A DNA stretch of 12,387 bases from Betaproteobacteria bacterium (lineage in GTDB: Bacteria > Pseudomonadota > Gammaproteobacteria > Burkholderiales > SG8-39): the NCBI GenBank assembly GCA_019237595.1, contig JAFAGU010000353.1, positions 1 through 12,387 of the forward strand, in the 5' to 3' direction. Made by a program: the position numbers and the translations under genes. Positions within the stretch are counted from its first letter, which is position 1. Every line of letters starts with the position of its first letter. This document shows positions 1 through 6,797 of the stretch, piece after piece. Below the pieces are notes generated by a model that had not been told where the DNA came from, ran no database searches, and saw only the letters and a program-made list of their open reading frames with translations.

Positions 1-1
1 A

Positions 2-1111
2 TCAGCGCCGAAGATGCGGGCCGAGCTTCGCCTGGAGCCACTCGTGGAAGTGCACTTCGGCATCTTCCATCGGCGACTGGTAAGGCCCGGCATCGTCCAG
101 GCCCTGCTCGTACAGCGCGCGGCGTCCTTCGTCGAGGCGCTGGCAAATGTCGTTGTCCTCGATGGCCGTCTCGACGTAGGCGGCCTGCTGCGCCTCGATG
201 AACTCGCGCTCGAAGAGCACGATCTCCTCGGGATAGTAGAACTCCACCACGTTGGTAGTGCGCGTCGGAGAGCGCGGGATGAGGTGCGACACCACGAGCA
301 CGTTCGGATACCACTCGAACGTGAGGCCGGGGAAGTACGTGGCCCAGAGCGCGCCGTGTTTGGGCTCGCGGCCGTCGAGCTGCCGCAGGCAGGCCTCCTG
401 CCACTTCTTGTAGACCGGCGTACCGGGACGATTCAGTCCCGCCTTCGCCGCGACGATCTGCACCGAATACTCCGCGCCATAGTCGACGCTGAAGTTTTCG
501 CAGTCCGTGAAGTTCCCGAGGCCCGGGTGGAACGGATTGACGTGGTAGACCTCGAGATAGGTCTCGATGAAGGTCTTCCAGTTGATGTCGTACTCGTCCA
601 CGCGCATCGAATCGAACACGTAGCCGCTGAAATCCCAGTCGGCGAGCGTGCTGATGCGCTCGAGGTCCTTCTGCGGGTCGCGCGGGCCGGCGAAGAGCAG
701 GCCTTGCCAGCGCTTGAGCGGCGTCGAGCGCAGCTTCACGCACGGGCTTTCGGGAAAGTGGGGCGCGCCGAGGAGCTCGCCCTTCAGGTCATACGTCCAG
801 CGATGCAGCGGGCAGACGATGTTCTCGGCGTGGCCGCGCCCGCGCAGCATGATGGCCTGCCGGTGGCGGCAGACGTTAGTGAGCAGCTCCACGCCCTCAT
901 TGCTCCTCACGAGCATGCGCGAGTCGTTCATCCATCCAAGCGTGTGGTAGTCCCCGACCTGGGGGACCATCAGCTCGTGCCCGACGTAGTTCGCACCCCC
1001 ATCGAAGAGCAGCCTCTTTTCCAGCTCGAAGATCTTGGGGTCGAAGTACCAGGACATCGGCAGCTGGCACCGGACGGGCTCGAGCTGCCGCAGGCTGATG
1101 GGCTGAGACAT
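2..1111 (-). CDS. Rieske non-heme iron oxygenase, alpha (catalytic) subunit
   Basis: This 369-residue protein has the two metal centres of a ring-hydroxylating oxygenase alpha subunit. The N-terminal Rieske [2Fe-2S] ligands are C81-x-H83 and C100-x2-H103. The mononuclear iron site has the YHVNPFH motif (H190 and H195) with a likely third ligand in the AIEDND segment (about D319). The residue three before H190 is Glu (E187), where naphthalene dioxygenase has the bridging Asp; Glu is usual in the branch related to carnitine and glycine-betaine oxygenases. Such enzymes use O2 and electrons from a separate reductase to hydroxylate or demethylate a substrate. No reductase, ferredoxin or beta subunit is in the window, so the substrate and partner are unknown. 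The start is ATG at 1111, and the stop is TGA at the very left edge, so the gene is complete. It is divergent from xseB across 83 bases. Class confidence is high; substrate is not predictable. Confidence 0.93.
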   Translation of the reverse strand: MSQPISLRQLEPVRCQLPMSWYFDPKIFELEKRLLFDGGANYVGHELMVPQVGDYHTLGWMNDSRMLVRSNEGVELLTNVCRHRQAIMLRGRGHAENIVCPLHRWTYDLKGELLGAPHFPESPCVKLRSTPLKRWQGLLFAGPRDPQKDLERISTLADWDFSGYVFDSMRVDEYDINWKTFIETYLEVYHVNPFHPGLGNFTDCENFSVDYGAEYSVQIVAAKAGLNRPGTPVYKKWQEACLRQLDGREPKHGALWATYFPGLTFEWYPNVLVVSHLIPRSPTRTTNVVEFYYPEEIVLFEREFIEAQQAAYVETAIEDNDICQRLDEGRRALYEQGLDDAGPYQSPMEDAEVHFHEWLQAKLGPHLRR

Positions 1112-1194
1112 ATCGGTCGGGCGTTCTCCCGGTGAGCGAAACCTGAGGTAAAGCTGCTGGTAAAGCCGCTGGAAAAACAGTATCTTACCACTAG
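1112..1194. promoter_or_regulatory. Divergent intergenic region between the Rieske oxygenase gene and xseB
   Basis: This 83-base spacer must carry the 5' signals of both genes. On the minus strand, the complement of 1182-1190 reads TGGTAAGAT, an extended -10 pattern (TGn plus TAAGAT) that would give a leader of about 65 bases for the oxygenase gene. On the plus strand, TATCTT at 1181-1186 lies eight bases before the xseB ATG and could be a -10 for a nearly leaderless message. I found no good -35 for either. A tandem 12-base repeat (separate entry) lies in the middle. Xse B has no Shine-Dalgarno sequence here. These are pattern readings, not proven promoters. Confidence 0.35.
1149..1172. repeat. 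Tandem 12-base direct repeat
   Basis: TAAAGCTGCTGG (1149-1160) is followed directly by TAAAGCCGCTGG (1161-1172), with one mismatch. It lies between two divergent starts, so it could be a paired regulator site; a chance slippage duplication is equally possible. Confidence 0.55.
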
Positions 1195-1467
1195 ATGAGC
1201 AAGCCCGTCACGGGCGCGAATCGCGCCGAGGCCGCGGAGCTGTCCTTCGAGAAGGCGCTCGCGGAGCTGGAGAAGATCGTCGAGCGCATGGAAAGCGGCG
1301 AGCTTTCCCTGGAGCAGGCGCTCGCGAACCACAAGCGCGGCCTGGAGCTCGCCCGCTATTGCCAGTCGAAGCTCGAGGCCGCACAGCAGCAGGTGAAGGT
1401 GCTCGAGGGCGACGTGCTGAAGCCGCTGCAGTCCGGGCCCCTTGCCGGCGCCGATGAAGATCGCTGA
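1195..1467 (+). CDS. xseB: Exodeoxyribonuclease VII small subunit
   Basis: XseB is the small helical subunit that assembles in several copies on XseA to form exonuclease VII, a cytoplasmic nuclease that degrades single-stranded DNA from both ends. The 90-residue length is typical, and the family core is clear: SFEKALAELEKIVERMESG at about residues 17-35, then ELSLEQAL and the C-terminal SKLEAAQQQVKVLEG helix. The first ~15 residues are variable. The ATG at 1195 has no Shine-Dalgarno sequence; TATCTT eight bases upstream may be a -10 element. The gene opens the isoprenoid cluster, and its last 14 bases overlap ispA, so the two are probably translationally coupled. XseA is not in the window. 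The xseB-ispA-dxs order is also known from E. coli, which supports the call. Confidence 0.95.
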   Translation: MSKPVTGANRAEAAELSFEKALAELEKIVERMESGELSLEQALANHKRGLELARYCQSKLEAAQQQVKVLEGDVLKPLQSGPLAGADEDR

Positions 1468-2356
1468 AGGGGATTTCCAGGCGTGGATGGTTTCCATGCA
1501 GGCGCGCATGGAGCCCGTGCTCGCGCGCGTGCTGCCGGCCGCGCATCTTTCCCCCGCTCGCCTCCACGCCGCCATGCGCTATGCCGCGCTGGAGGGCGGA
1601 AAGCGCGTGCGGCCGCTCCTCGCCTTCGCGGCGGGCGAGCTCTCGCAGGCGCCGGCGGAGCGTCTCGAGCCGGTCGCCGCGGCGGTCGAGCTCGTTCACG
1701 CCTACTCCCTCGTGCACGACGACCTTCCGTGCATGGATGACGACGTGCTTCGACGCGGCAAGCCCACCGTCCACGTGGAGTACGACGAGGCGACGGCGCT
1801 CCTCGTCGGCGATTCGCTGCAGACGCTCGCGTTCCAGGTGCTCTCGGAATCCAGTGTCGCCGCCAAGGCGCAGACGCAGCTGGAGATGATCCGGCTGCTC
1901 GCGCTCGCGGCCGGCTCGCGTGGCATGGCAGGCGGCCAGCAGATCGACCTCGAGTCGACGGGCCGCGCGCTCACGCTCCCGGAGCTCGAGCTCATGCACA
2001 TCCACAAGACGGGCGCGTTGATCCGCGCCTCCATCCTGCTCGGTTACCTGTGCGGGGATGTTTTTTCGGAGGGCGAACGAGAGCGCCTCGATCGATTCGC
2101 GAAGTCGATCGGCCTCGCCTTCCAGGTCGTGGACGATGTCCTCGACGCGGAAGCGAGCACCGCCACGCTCGGCAAGACCGCAGGCAAGGACTCGAAGCAG
2201 GGCAAGGCAACCTACGTGGCGGCGCTCGGCCTCGCGGGCGCGAAGGCTCGAGCGAGCGAGCTGCACTCGGAAGCGCGCGCGGCGCTCGTTCCGCTGGGCG
2301 AGCGCGCGCGGCGCCTCGGCGAGCTCGCGGACTTCATCGTTCTGCGAAAATTCTAG
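1454..2356 (+). CDS. ispA: Farnesyl diphosphate synthase (short-chain polyprenyl synthase)
   Basis: IspA condenses IPP with DMAPP and then with geranyl-PP to make farnesyl-PP, the precursor of quinone side chains, undecaprenyl-PP and other isoprenoids. The 300-residue protein has GGKRVRPLL (about 48-56), the first aspartate-rich motif DDLPCMD (D89-D95, with the two-residue insertion typical of bacterial FPP synthases), the KTGALI segment (about 185-190), the second aspartate-rich motif DDVLD (D227-D231) and GKDSKQGKATYV (about 243-254). YS before the first motif (Y84-S85) fits a farnesyl-length product. I chose ATG 1454, which overlaps xseB by 14 bases; an in-frame TTG at 1442 would add four residues. 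No Shine-Dalgarno sequence is visible, so coupling to xseB is likely. dxs follows closely. Confidence 0.95.
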   Translation: MKIAEGDFQAWMVSMQARMEPVLARVLPAAHLSPARLHAAMRYAALEGGKRVRPLLAFAAGELSQAPAERLEPVAAAVELVHAYSLVHDDLPCMDDDVLRRGKPTVHVEYDEATALLVGDSLQTLAFQVLSESSVAAKAQTQLEMIRLLALAAGSRGMAGGQQIDLESTGRALTLPELELMHIHKTGALIRASILLGYLCGDVFSEGERERLDRFAKSIGLAFQVVDDVLDAEASTATLGKTAGKDSKQGKATYVAALGLAGAKARASELHSEARAALVPLGERARRLGELADFIVLRKF

Positions 2357-2435
2357 GATGAGCTCGATTGCCGCCCACCCGCCCGGCGAGGGCGACGCCG
2401 GATCTTCCGCGGGCAGCGCCGCGGAGGGCGGCGGC

Positions 2436-2441
2436 TACAAT
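2436..2441 (+). promoter_or_regulatory. Candidate -10 element just before the dxs start
   Basis: TACAAT (5/6 match to TATAAT) ends six bases before the ATG at 2448. A transcript starting about seven bases downstream would begin at or next to the start codon, a leaderless message. No convincing -35 is seen 16-18 bases upstream. It would be an internal promoter within the cluster, inside the possible N-terminal extension of Dxs. Confidence 0.35.
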
Positions 2442-2447
2442 CCCTCG

Positions 2448-4286
2448 ATGTACGAGCTCCTCAAGACGATCGACGATCCCGCGCAGCTGCGCGCGCTCGA
2501 CCGCAAGGAGCTGCCGAGGCTCGCCGACGAGCTGCGCGCCTACGTGCTCGAGTCGGTGGCGAGGACCGGCGGGCACCTTTCCTCGAACCTCGGCACGATC
2601 GAGCTCACGATCGCGCTGCACTACGTCTTCGACACGCCCGAAGACCGCATCGTCTGGGACGTCGGCCACCAGACGTATCCGCACAAGATCCTCACCGGGC
2701 GGCGCGAGTCCATGGCGCGGCTACGCATGCTGGACGGGATCTCCGGCTTTCCTCGCCGGAGCGAATCGAAGTACGACACCTTCGGCACCGCGCACTCGAG
2801 CACGTCGATCTCCGCGGCGCTCGGAATGGCGGTGGCGGCCAAGGCGAAGGGCGAAAAGCGCCACGCAATCGCCGTAATCGGGGACGGCGCGATGTCGGCC
2901 GGCATGGCCTTCGAGGCGATGAACAACGCCGGCGCCATGGATGCGAGGCTGCTCGTCGTGCTGAACGACAACGAGATGTCGATCTCGCCCCCGGTGGGCG
3001 CGCTCACCAACTACCTCGCGCGGCTGCTCTCCGGGCGCATCTACGCTTCCGCGCGGCGGGCGAGCGAGCACCTCCTCAAGCGCGTGCCCGGCGTGTGGGC
3101 ACTCGCGCGCCGCGCCGAGGAGCATGTGAAGGGCATGGTCACGCCTTCCACGCTCTTCGAGGAGTTCGGCTTCAACTACATCGGCCCGATCGACGGCCAC
3201 GACCTCGACGCGCTCATTCCGACGCTGCAGAACATCCGCAAGCTCGAGGGGCCGCAGTTCCTGCACGTGGTCACGCGCAAGGGGCAGGGCTACAAGCTCG
3301 CCGAGGACGACCCGATCGCCTATCACGGGCCGGGGACGTTCGACCCGGCCGAAGGCCTGAAGAAAACCTCCGGCGGCAAGCCGACCTACTCGCAGATCTT
3401 CGGCGACTGGCTGTGCGACATGGCGGCGATGGAGCCGCGCCTCATGGCGATCACGCCCGCGATGCGCGAGGGCTCGGGCATGGTGAAATATTCCGAGCAG
3501 TTCCCGGAACGCTATTTCGACGTCGGCATCGCGGAACAGCACGCGGTCACGTTTGCGGCCGGCCTTGCCGCCGAAGGCTTGCGGCCCGTCGTGGCGATCT
3601 ATTCCACCTTCCTGCAGCGCGGCTACGACCAGCTCATCCATGACGTGGCGATCCAGAGGCTGCCGGTGCTCTTCGCCCTCGATCGCGGCGGCGTAGTCGG
3701 CGGCGACGGCGCGACGCACAACGGCGCCTTCGACTACGCTTTTCTTCGCACGGTGCCGAACATGGTCGTGATGGCGCCCTCGGACGAGAACGAGTGCCGC
3801 CAGATGCTCTATACCGGCCTGCAGCTCGACGGCCCCGCTTCCGTGCGCTATCCCCGTGGGAGCGGCCCCGGCGTCGCGATCACGAAGGACATGAAGGCGG
3901 TCCCCGTGGGGAAGGCCGAAGTCCGGCGCACCGGAAAGCGAATCGCCCTCCTTGCCTTCGGCGCGATGCTGAAGCCCGCGCTCGCTGCCGGCGAGGCGCT
4001 GGATGCGACCGTCGTCAACATGCGCTTCGTCAAGCCTCTGGATATTGACTTATTGAGAAGCGTCGCGGCCGCGCACGACCTGCTGGTTACGGTCGAAGAG
4101 CACCAGGTCATGGGCGGTGCCGGCTCGGCCGTAGCGGAGGCGTTGAGCTTTTCCGAAAAGAAGATCCTCATCCTCGGCCTCCCTGACCGCTTCATCGACC
4201 ACGGCGACCAGGCGAAGCTCCTCGCTTCCGTGGGCCTGGACGCTGCCGGCATCGAGTCGTCGATTCGAAAAGCCTTATCCGAGTAA
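2448..4286 (+). CDS. dxs: 1-deoxy-D-xylulose-5-phosphate synthase
   Basis: Dxs is the thiamine-diphosphate enzyme that joins pyruvate and glyceraldehyde 3-phosphate into DXP, the entry step of the MEP isoprenoid pathway, which also feeds thiamine and pyridoxal synthesis. From ATG 2448 it has 612 residues, close to E. coli Dxs (620). Visible landmarks: catalytic-loop TGGHLSS with H43; DVGHQTYPHKILTGR (about 71-85); the ThDP/Mg motif GDGAMSAG (145-152) ending in NDNEMS (173-178); GFNYIGPIDGHD; the pyrimidine-domain AEQHAVTFAAG with its conserved Glu; and RYPRG near the C-terminal domain. An in-frame ATG at 2358, one base after the ispA stop, would add a 30-residue Gly/Ser/Ala-rich leader not expected in the family. 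I prefer 2448 because homology begins there and a TACAAT element precedes it. GGAGGG at 2423-2428 is too far away (19 bases) to be a good ribosome site. Confidence 0.96.
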   Translation: MYELLKTIDDPAQLRALDRKELPRLADELRAYVLESVARTGGHLSSNLGTIELTIALHYVFDTPEDRIVWDVGHQTYPHKILTGRRESMARLRMLDGISGFPRRSESKYDTFGTAHSSTSISAALGMAVAAKAKGEKRHAIAVIGDGAMSAGMAFEAMNNAGAMDARLLVVLNDNEMSISPPVGALTNYLARLLSGRIYASARRASEHLLKRVPGVWALARRAEEHVKGMVTPSTLFEEFGFNYIGPIDGHDLDALIPTLQNIRKLEGPQFLHVVTRKGQGYKLAEDDPIAYHGPGTFDPAEGLKKTSGGKPTYSQIFGDWLCDMAAMEPRLMAITPAMREGSGMVKYSEQFPERYFDVGIAEQHAVTFAAGLAAEGLRPVVAIYSTFLQRGYDQLIHDVAIQRLPVLFALDRGGVVGGDGATHNGAFDYAFLRTVPNMVVMAPSDENECRQMLYTGLQLDGPASVRYPRGSGPGVAITKDMKAVPVGKAEVRRTGKRIALLAFGAMLKPALAAGEALDATVVNMRFVKPLDIDLLRSVAAAHDLLVTVEEHQVMGGAGSAVAEALSFSEKKILILGLPDRFIDHGDQAKLLASVGLDAAGIESSIRKALSE

Positions 4287-4295
4287 ATTACTCGG
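4279..4295. repeat. Perfect 17-base inverted repeat over the dxs stop codon
   Basis: CCGAGTAAATTACTCGG has two perfect 8-base arms around a single central A. It contains the last sense codons and TAA stop of dxs and ends 18 bases before the folE2 ATG. As DNA it looks like an operator with an AT core, directly upstream of the candidate folE2 -10. As RNA it could form a 7-bp stem with a 3-base loop, but no T-run follows, so a rho-independent terminator is unlikely. Confidence 0.6.
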
Positions 4296-4301
4296 GTAGG
4301 G

Positions 4302-4307
4302 TAAAAT
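4302..4307 (+). promoter_or_regulatory. Candidate -10 element before folE2
   Basis: TAAAAT (5/6 to TATAAT) lies six bases before the folE2 ATG, so a transcript would start at about the A of the ATG. The -35 position falls inside the inverted repeat at 4279-4295 and does not resemble TTGACA. If real, folE2 has its own leaderless promoter and the repeat could be its operator. Confidence 0.4.
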
Positions 4308-4313
4308 GGCGCG

Positions 4314-5135
4314 ATGAAAGCCCGCGACCTGCAGAACATCCCCGACGTCCAGGCGACGCCCGATGCGAGGAAGCTCGCCATCGACCAGGTAGGCATCAAG
4401 GCGATCCGCCATCCCATGCGGATTCAGGAGAGGCCCTCGACAGAGCGCCCTCACAGCAGCGTGCAGCACACGATCGCCACGTTCAACATGTACGTAGGCC
4501 TGCCGCACCACTTCAAGGGTACGCACATGTCGCGCTTCGTCGAGATCCTCGAGGCGCACGAGCGCGAGATCACCGTCGAGACCTTCCAGCAGATGCTGCG
4601 CGAGATGGTGGAGAAGCTCGAGGCCGAGGAGGGGAGGATCGAGATGAGCTTCCCCTATTTCATCGAGAAGAAGGCGCCGGTCTCGGGCGTGAAGAGCCTG
4701 ATGGACTACGAGGTCACCTTCGTCGGCGAGATTAAGCACGGGAAGCAGCGCTTCACCATGAAGGTGGTCGTGCCAGTGACCAGCCTCTGCCCTTGCTCGA
4801 AGAAGATCTCCGAGCGCGGCGCGCACAACCAGCGCTCGCACGTCACGATCACCGCGCAGACGAACGAGTTCGTCTGGATCGAGGAGCTCGTCGACCTCGC
4901 CGAGAAGCAGGCCTCCTGCGAGCTCTACGGCCTGCTCAAGCGCCCGGACGAGAAGCATGTCACCGAGCGCGCCTACGACAACCCGAAGTTCGTCGAGGAC
5001 CTCGTGCGCGACGTGGCGGCGGTGCTCAACCTGGACGAGCGCATCGACGCGTACGTGGTCGAGTCGGAGAACTTCGAGTCGATCCACAACCACAGCGCGT
5101 ACGCGCTCATCGAGAAGAACAAACGCTCGAAGTAG
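4314..5135 (+). CDS. folE2: GTP cyclohydrolase IB (type 2, FolE2)
   Basis: FolE2 converts GTP to 7,8-dihydroneopterin triphosphate, the first step of tetrahydrofolate (and queuosine precursor) synthesis. It is unrelated in sequence to FolE and does not depend strictly on zinc. The 273-residue length is normal. Family hallmarks are present: IRHPM near residue 31, TSLCPCSK with the catalytic/metal Cys (C159), GAHNQRS (H171, spaced 12 after that Cys as in the family), NPKFVED (about 223-229) and ESIHNHSAYA (about 255-264). The ATG at 4314 has no Shine-Dalgarno sequence but has a TAAAAT element six bases upstream. The gene starts 27 bases after dxs and ends 17 before pcm. In some bacteria folE2 is induced by zinc starvation through Zur; the inverted repeat upstream does not resemble the usual AT-rich Zur box, so I do not claim this. 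No canonical folE is in view. Confidence 0.95.
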   Translation: MKARDLQNIPDVQATPDARKLAIDQVGIKAIRHPMRIQERPSTERPHSSVQHTIATFNMYVGLPHHFKGTHMSRFVEILEAHEREITVETFQQMLREMVEKLEAEEGRIEMSFPYFIEKKAPVSGVKSLMDYEVTFVGEIKHGKQRFTMKVVVPVTSLCPCSKKISERGAHNQRSHVTITAQTNEFVWIEELVDLAEKQASCELYGLLKRPDEKHVTERAYDNPKFVEDLVRDVAAVLNLDERIDAYVVESENFESIHNHSAYALIEKNKRSK

Positions 5136-5152
5136 CCGCCGCCCGCTCGCGC

Positions 5153-5785
5153 ATGGTGTCCGAAGTGGACGCCATGTATGCCGAGACCCGGGGCGAGACC
5201 GGCCTCGCCGCCATGTCGGACGAAGTGCGCTCGGCCATGGGCAGGGTGGAGCGCCACCGCCTCGTGCCGGCGGCGCAGCTAGACGCCGCTTACGCCAACC
5301 ATCCGCTCCCGATCGGCGCCGGCCAGACGATCTCGCAACCGTACATCGTCGCGCTCTCCACGGATCTTCTCCGGATCAACGCAGGGAGCGTCGTCCTGGA
5401 CGTGGGCACCGGGTCCGGCTACCAGGCTGCGGTGCTGGCGGAGATTGCGGCGAAGGTCTATTCGGTCGAAGCGATCCCTGGCCTCGCGCATGAGGCGAGC
5501 GCTCGCCTCGCGGACCTCGGCTACGCCAATGTCGAGGTGCACGTCGCCGACGGCTATGAAGGCTGGCCGTCGGGAGGGCCCTTCGATGGCATCGTCGTCA
5601 CCGCCGCGGCGCCTTCAATCCCTCCCGCGCTGATCGAGCAACTCAAGCCCGGCGGCAGGATGGTGATCCCGATCGGTGCGTCCGGAGGCATCCAGTGGCT
5701 CGTGCTCGTGTCGAAGAAGGCGGATCGCAGCTTCGAAGAAACGCGAATCCTGCCCGTCCGGTTCGTACCGCTCGTCGAACCTTAG
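5153..5785 (+). CDS. pcm: Protein-L-isoaspartate O-methyltransferase
   Basis: Pcm uses S-adenosylmethionine to methylate isoaspartyl residues in aged proteins, starting their repair. The 210-residue protein has RHRLVP (34-39), the family signature PIGAGQTISQPYIVA (53-67, with the catalytic-region Ser at about 61), SAM motif I VLDVGTGSGYQAAVLA (81-96), the acidic post-I motif KVYSVEAIP, and motif III KPGGRMVIPIG (165-175). I chose ATG 5153, 17 bases after folE2, because the N-terminal helix MVSEVDAMYAETRGETG resembles the extended N-terminus of betaproteobacterial homologues. ATG 5174 and ATG 5213 are alternatives. None has a clear Shine-Dalgarno sequence, so it is probably read from the folE2 message. 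It is not next to surE, nlpD or rpoS, as it is in enterics. It converges on the TctC-like gene. Confidence 0.93.
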   Translation: MVSEVDAMYAETRGETGLAAMSDEVRSAMGRVERHRLVPAAQLDAAYANHPLPIGAGQTISQPYIVALSTDLLRINAGSVVLDVGTGSGYQAAVLAEIAAKVYSVEAIPGLAHEASARLADLGYANVEVHVADGYEGWPSGGPFDGIVVTAAAPSIPPALIEQLKPGGRMVIPIGASGGIQWLVLVSKKADRSFEETRILPVRFVPLVEP

Positions 5786-5788
5786 GCG

Positions 5789-5813
5789 GGCCGCCGCTTC
5801 GGTTGCAGCGGCC
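5789..5813. terminator. Possible hairpin between convergent pcm and TctC-like genes
   Basis: GGCCGC (5789-5794) and GCGGCC (5808-5813) are perfect complementary arms around a 13-base loop, filling almost the whole 28-base gap between two convergent stop codons. No T-run follows on either strand, so it is at best a weak bidirectional terminator. Confidence 0.3.
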
Positions 5814-6797
5814 TCACTCGATCTTCACCCCGGACTCCTTCACGATCTTCGTCCAGCGCTCGAGGTCCTTGCGGTGGAATTCGGCGAACTCGCGCGGGGC
5901 CATCGGTATGAAATCAGAGGCGGTGTCCTCGAGTATCTTTCTCAGCTCGGCGCTCGAGCCGACTTGCAAGATGGCGGCGTTCAGCCGGTCGATGGTTTCG
6001 GCGGGTGTAGAGGCCGGCGCGAAGAACCCCTGCCATCCGTAGACTTCCAAGCCGGGATAGCCGGCTTCCGAGATCGTCGGGACCTCCGGCAACAAGGGAA
6101 TGCGTCGGGGACCGAGGATCGCGAGCACCTTCAGCCTGCCGAGCTTCGCGTACTGGTTGAACTCGGTAGGGTACCCAAGGATGGCCTGCACCTGGCCGCT
6201 CATCAGGTCGCCGTACGCAAGCGCGCTGCCCTTGTACGGCACGAGCGTGAACCGCACGCCGGCCTGTTTGGCGAAGAAAGCGGTCACGAAATGCTGGTGC
6301 GTGGCCGTACCGGCGGAGGCGAAATTCAGCTTGCCCGGCTCCTTGCGCGCTGCCGCCACGAGCTCACCCACCGTGGTCGCTCCCAAGCCGGGCCACGCCA
6401 CCATGGCCGGATAGCCAGCCGTCGCGAGGGAGATGGCGGCAAAGTCCTTCCTCGCGTCGTAGCCGCTCGCCAATCCCATCGCCGGAACCAGGGAGAGGTC
6501 GTTGATCGTGCCCCAGAGCAGCGTGTAGCCGTCGGGGGCGGCGCGCGCGACCGCCTGGGCCGCGAGCGCGCCGCTCGCTCCGGCCTTGTTCTCGACGACG
6601 ATCGGCTGGCCGAGGCTCTCGGTCAGCTTTTGAGCGTAATAGCGCGCCCGGATGTCGGCGACGCCTCCGGCCGGCGCGCCGAGGATGATGCGGATCGGCT
6701 TGGAAGGATAGGCCTGCGAGAGCGCCGGGGAAGCAAAGCAGCACGCGAGCAAGGCGAGGCCCGCATTCCGCACCCATGCTCGCGCCGGGTGCGGCAC
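5814..6797 (-). CDS. Bug-family (TctC-like) periplasmic substrate-binding protein
   Basis: Bug receptors bind small carboxylates or similar solutes in the periplasm, classically for tripartite tricarboxylate transporters. The 327-residue protein has a signal peptide (hydrophobic AGLALLACCFASPALSQA) cleaved probably before YPSKP. It then shows family hallmarks: YPSKPIRIILGAPAGG (30-45), IVVENKAGASG (66-76), APDGYTLLWG (87-96) and VPTISEAGYPG. The LLAC run is a poor lipobox alternative. The GTG start at 6797 touches the TAG stop of the upstream protease gene with no gap, suggesting coupled translation. A second GTG at 6773 would give a tighter 21-residue signal peptide and is equally plausible. 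No TctA or TctB membrane protein is nearby, so this is an orphan receptor, a common state in betaproteobacteria. The ligand is unknown. Confidence 0.93.
   Translation of the reverse strand: MPHPARAWVRNAGLALLACCFASPALSQAYPSKPIRIILGAPAGGVADIRARYYAQKLTESLGQPIVVENKAGASGALAAQAVARAAPDGYTLLWGTINDLSLVPAMGLASGYDARKDFAAISLATAGYPAMVAWPGLGATTVGELVAAARKEPGKLNFASAGTATHQHFVTAFFAKQAGVRFTLVPYKGSALAYGDLMSGQVQAILGYPTEFNQYAKLGRLKVLAILGPRRIPLLPEVPTISEAGYPGLEVYGWQGFFAPASTPAETIDRLNAAILQVGSSAELRKILEDTASDFIPMAPREFAEFHRKDLERWTKIVKESGVKIE

Noticed and set aside
14..1135. Long plus-strand reading frame opposite the Rieske oxygenase gene
   Set aside because: It is antisense to a gene with complete metal-ligand motifs; its translation is rich in Arg, Ala, Glu and Val with no recognisable domain, as expected from the mirror frame of GC-rich coding DNA.
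4279..4295. Reading the dxs-folE2 palindrome as a rho-independent terminator or as a Zur box
   Set aside because: No T-run follows it, and its sequence does not resemble the usual AT-rich Zur site. It is kept only as an unassigned inverted repeat.
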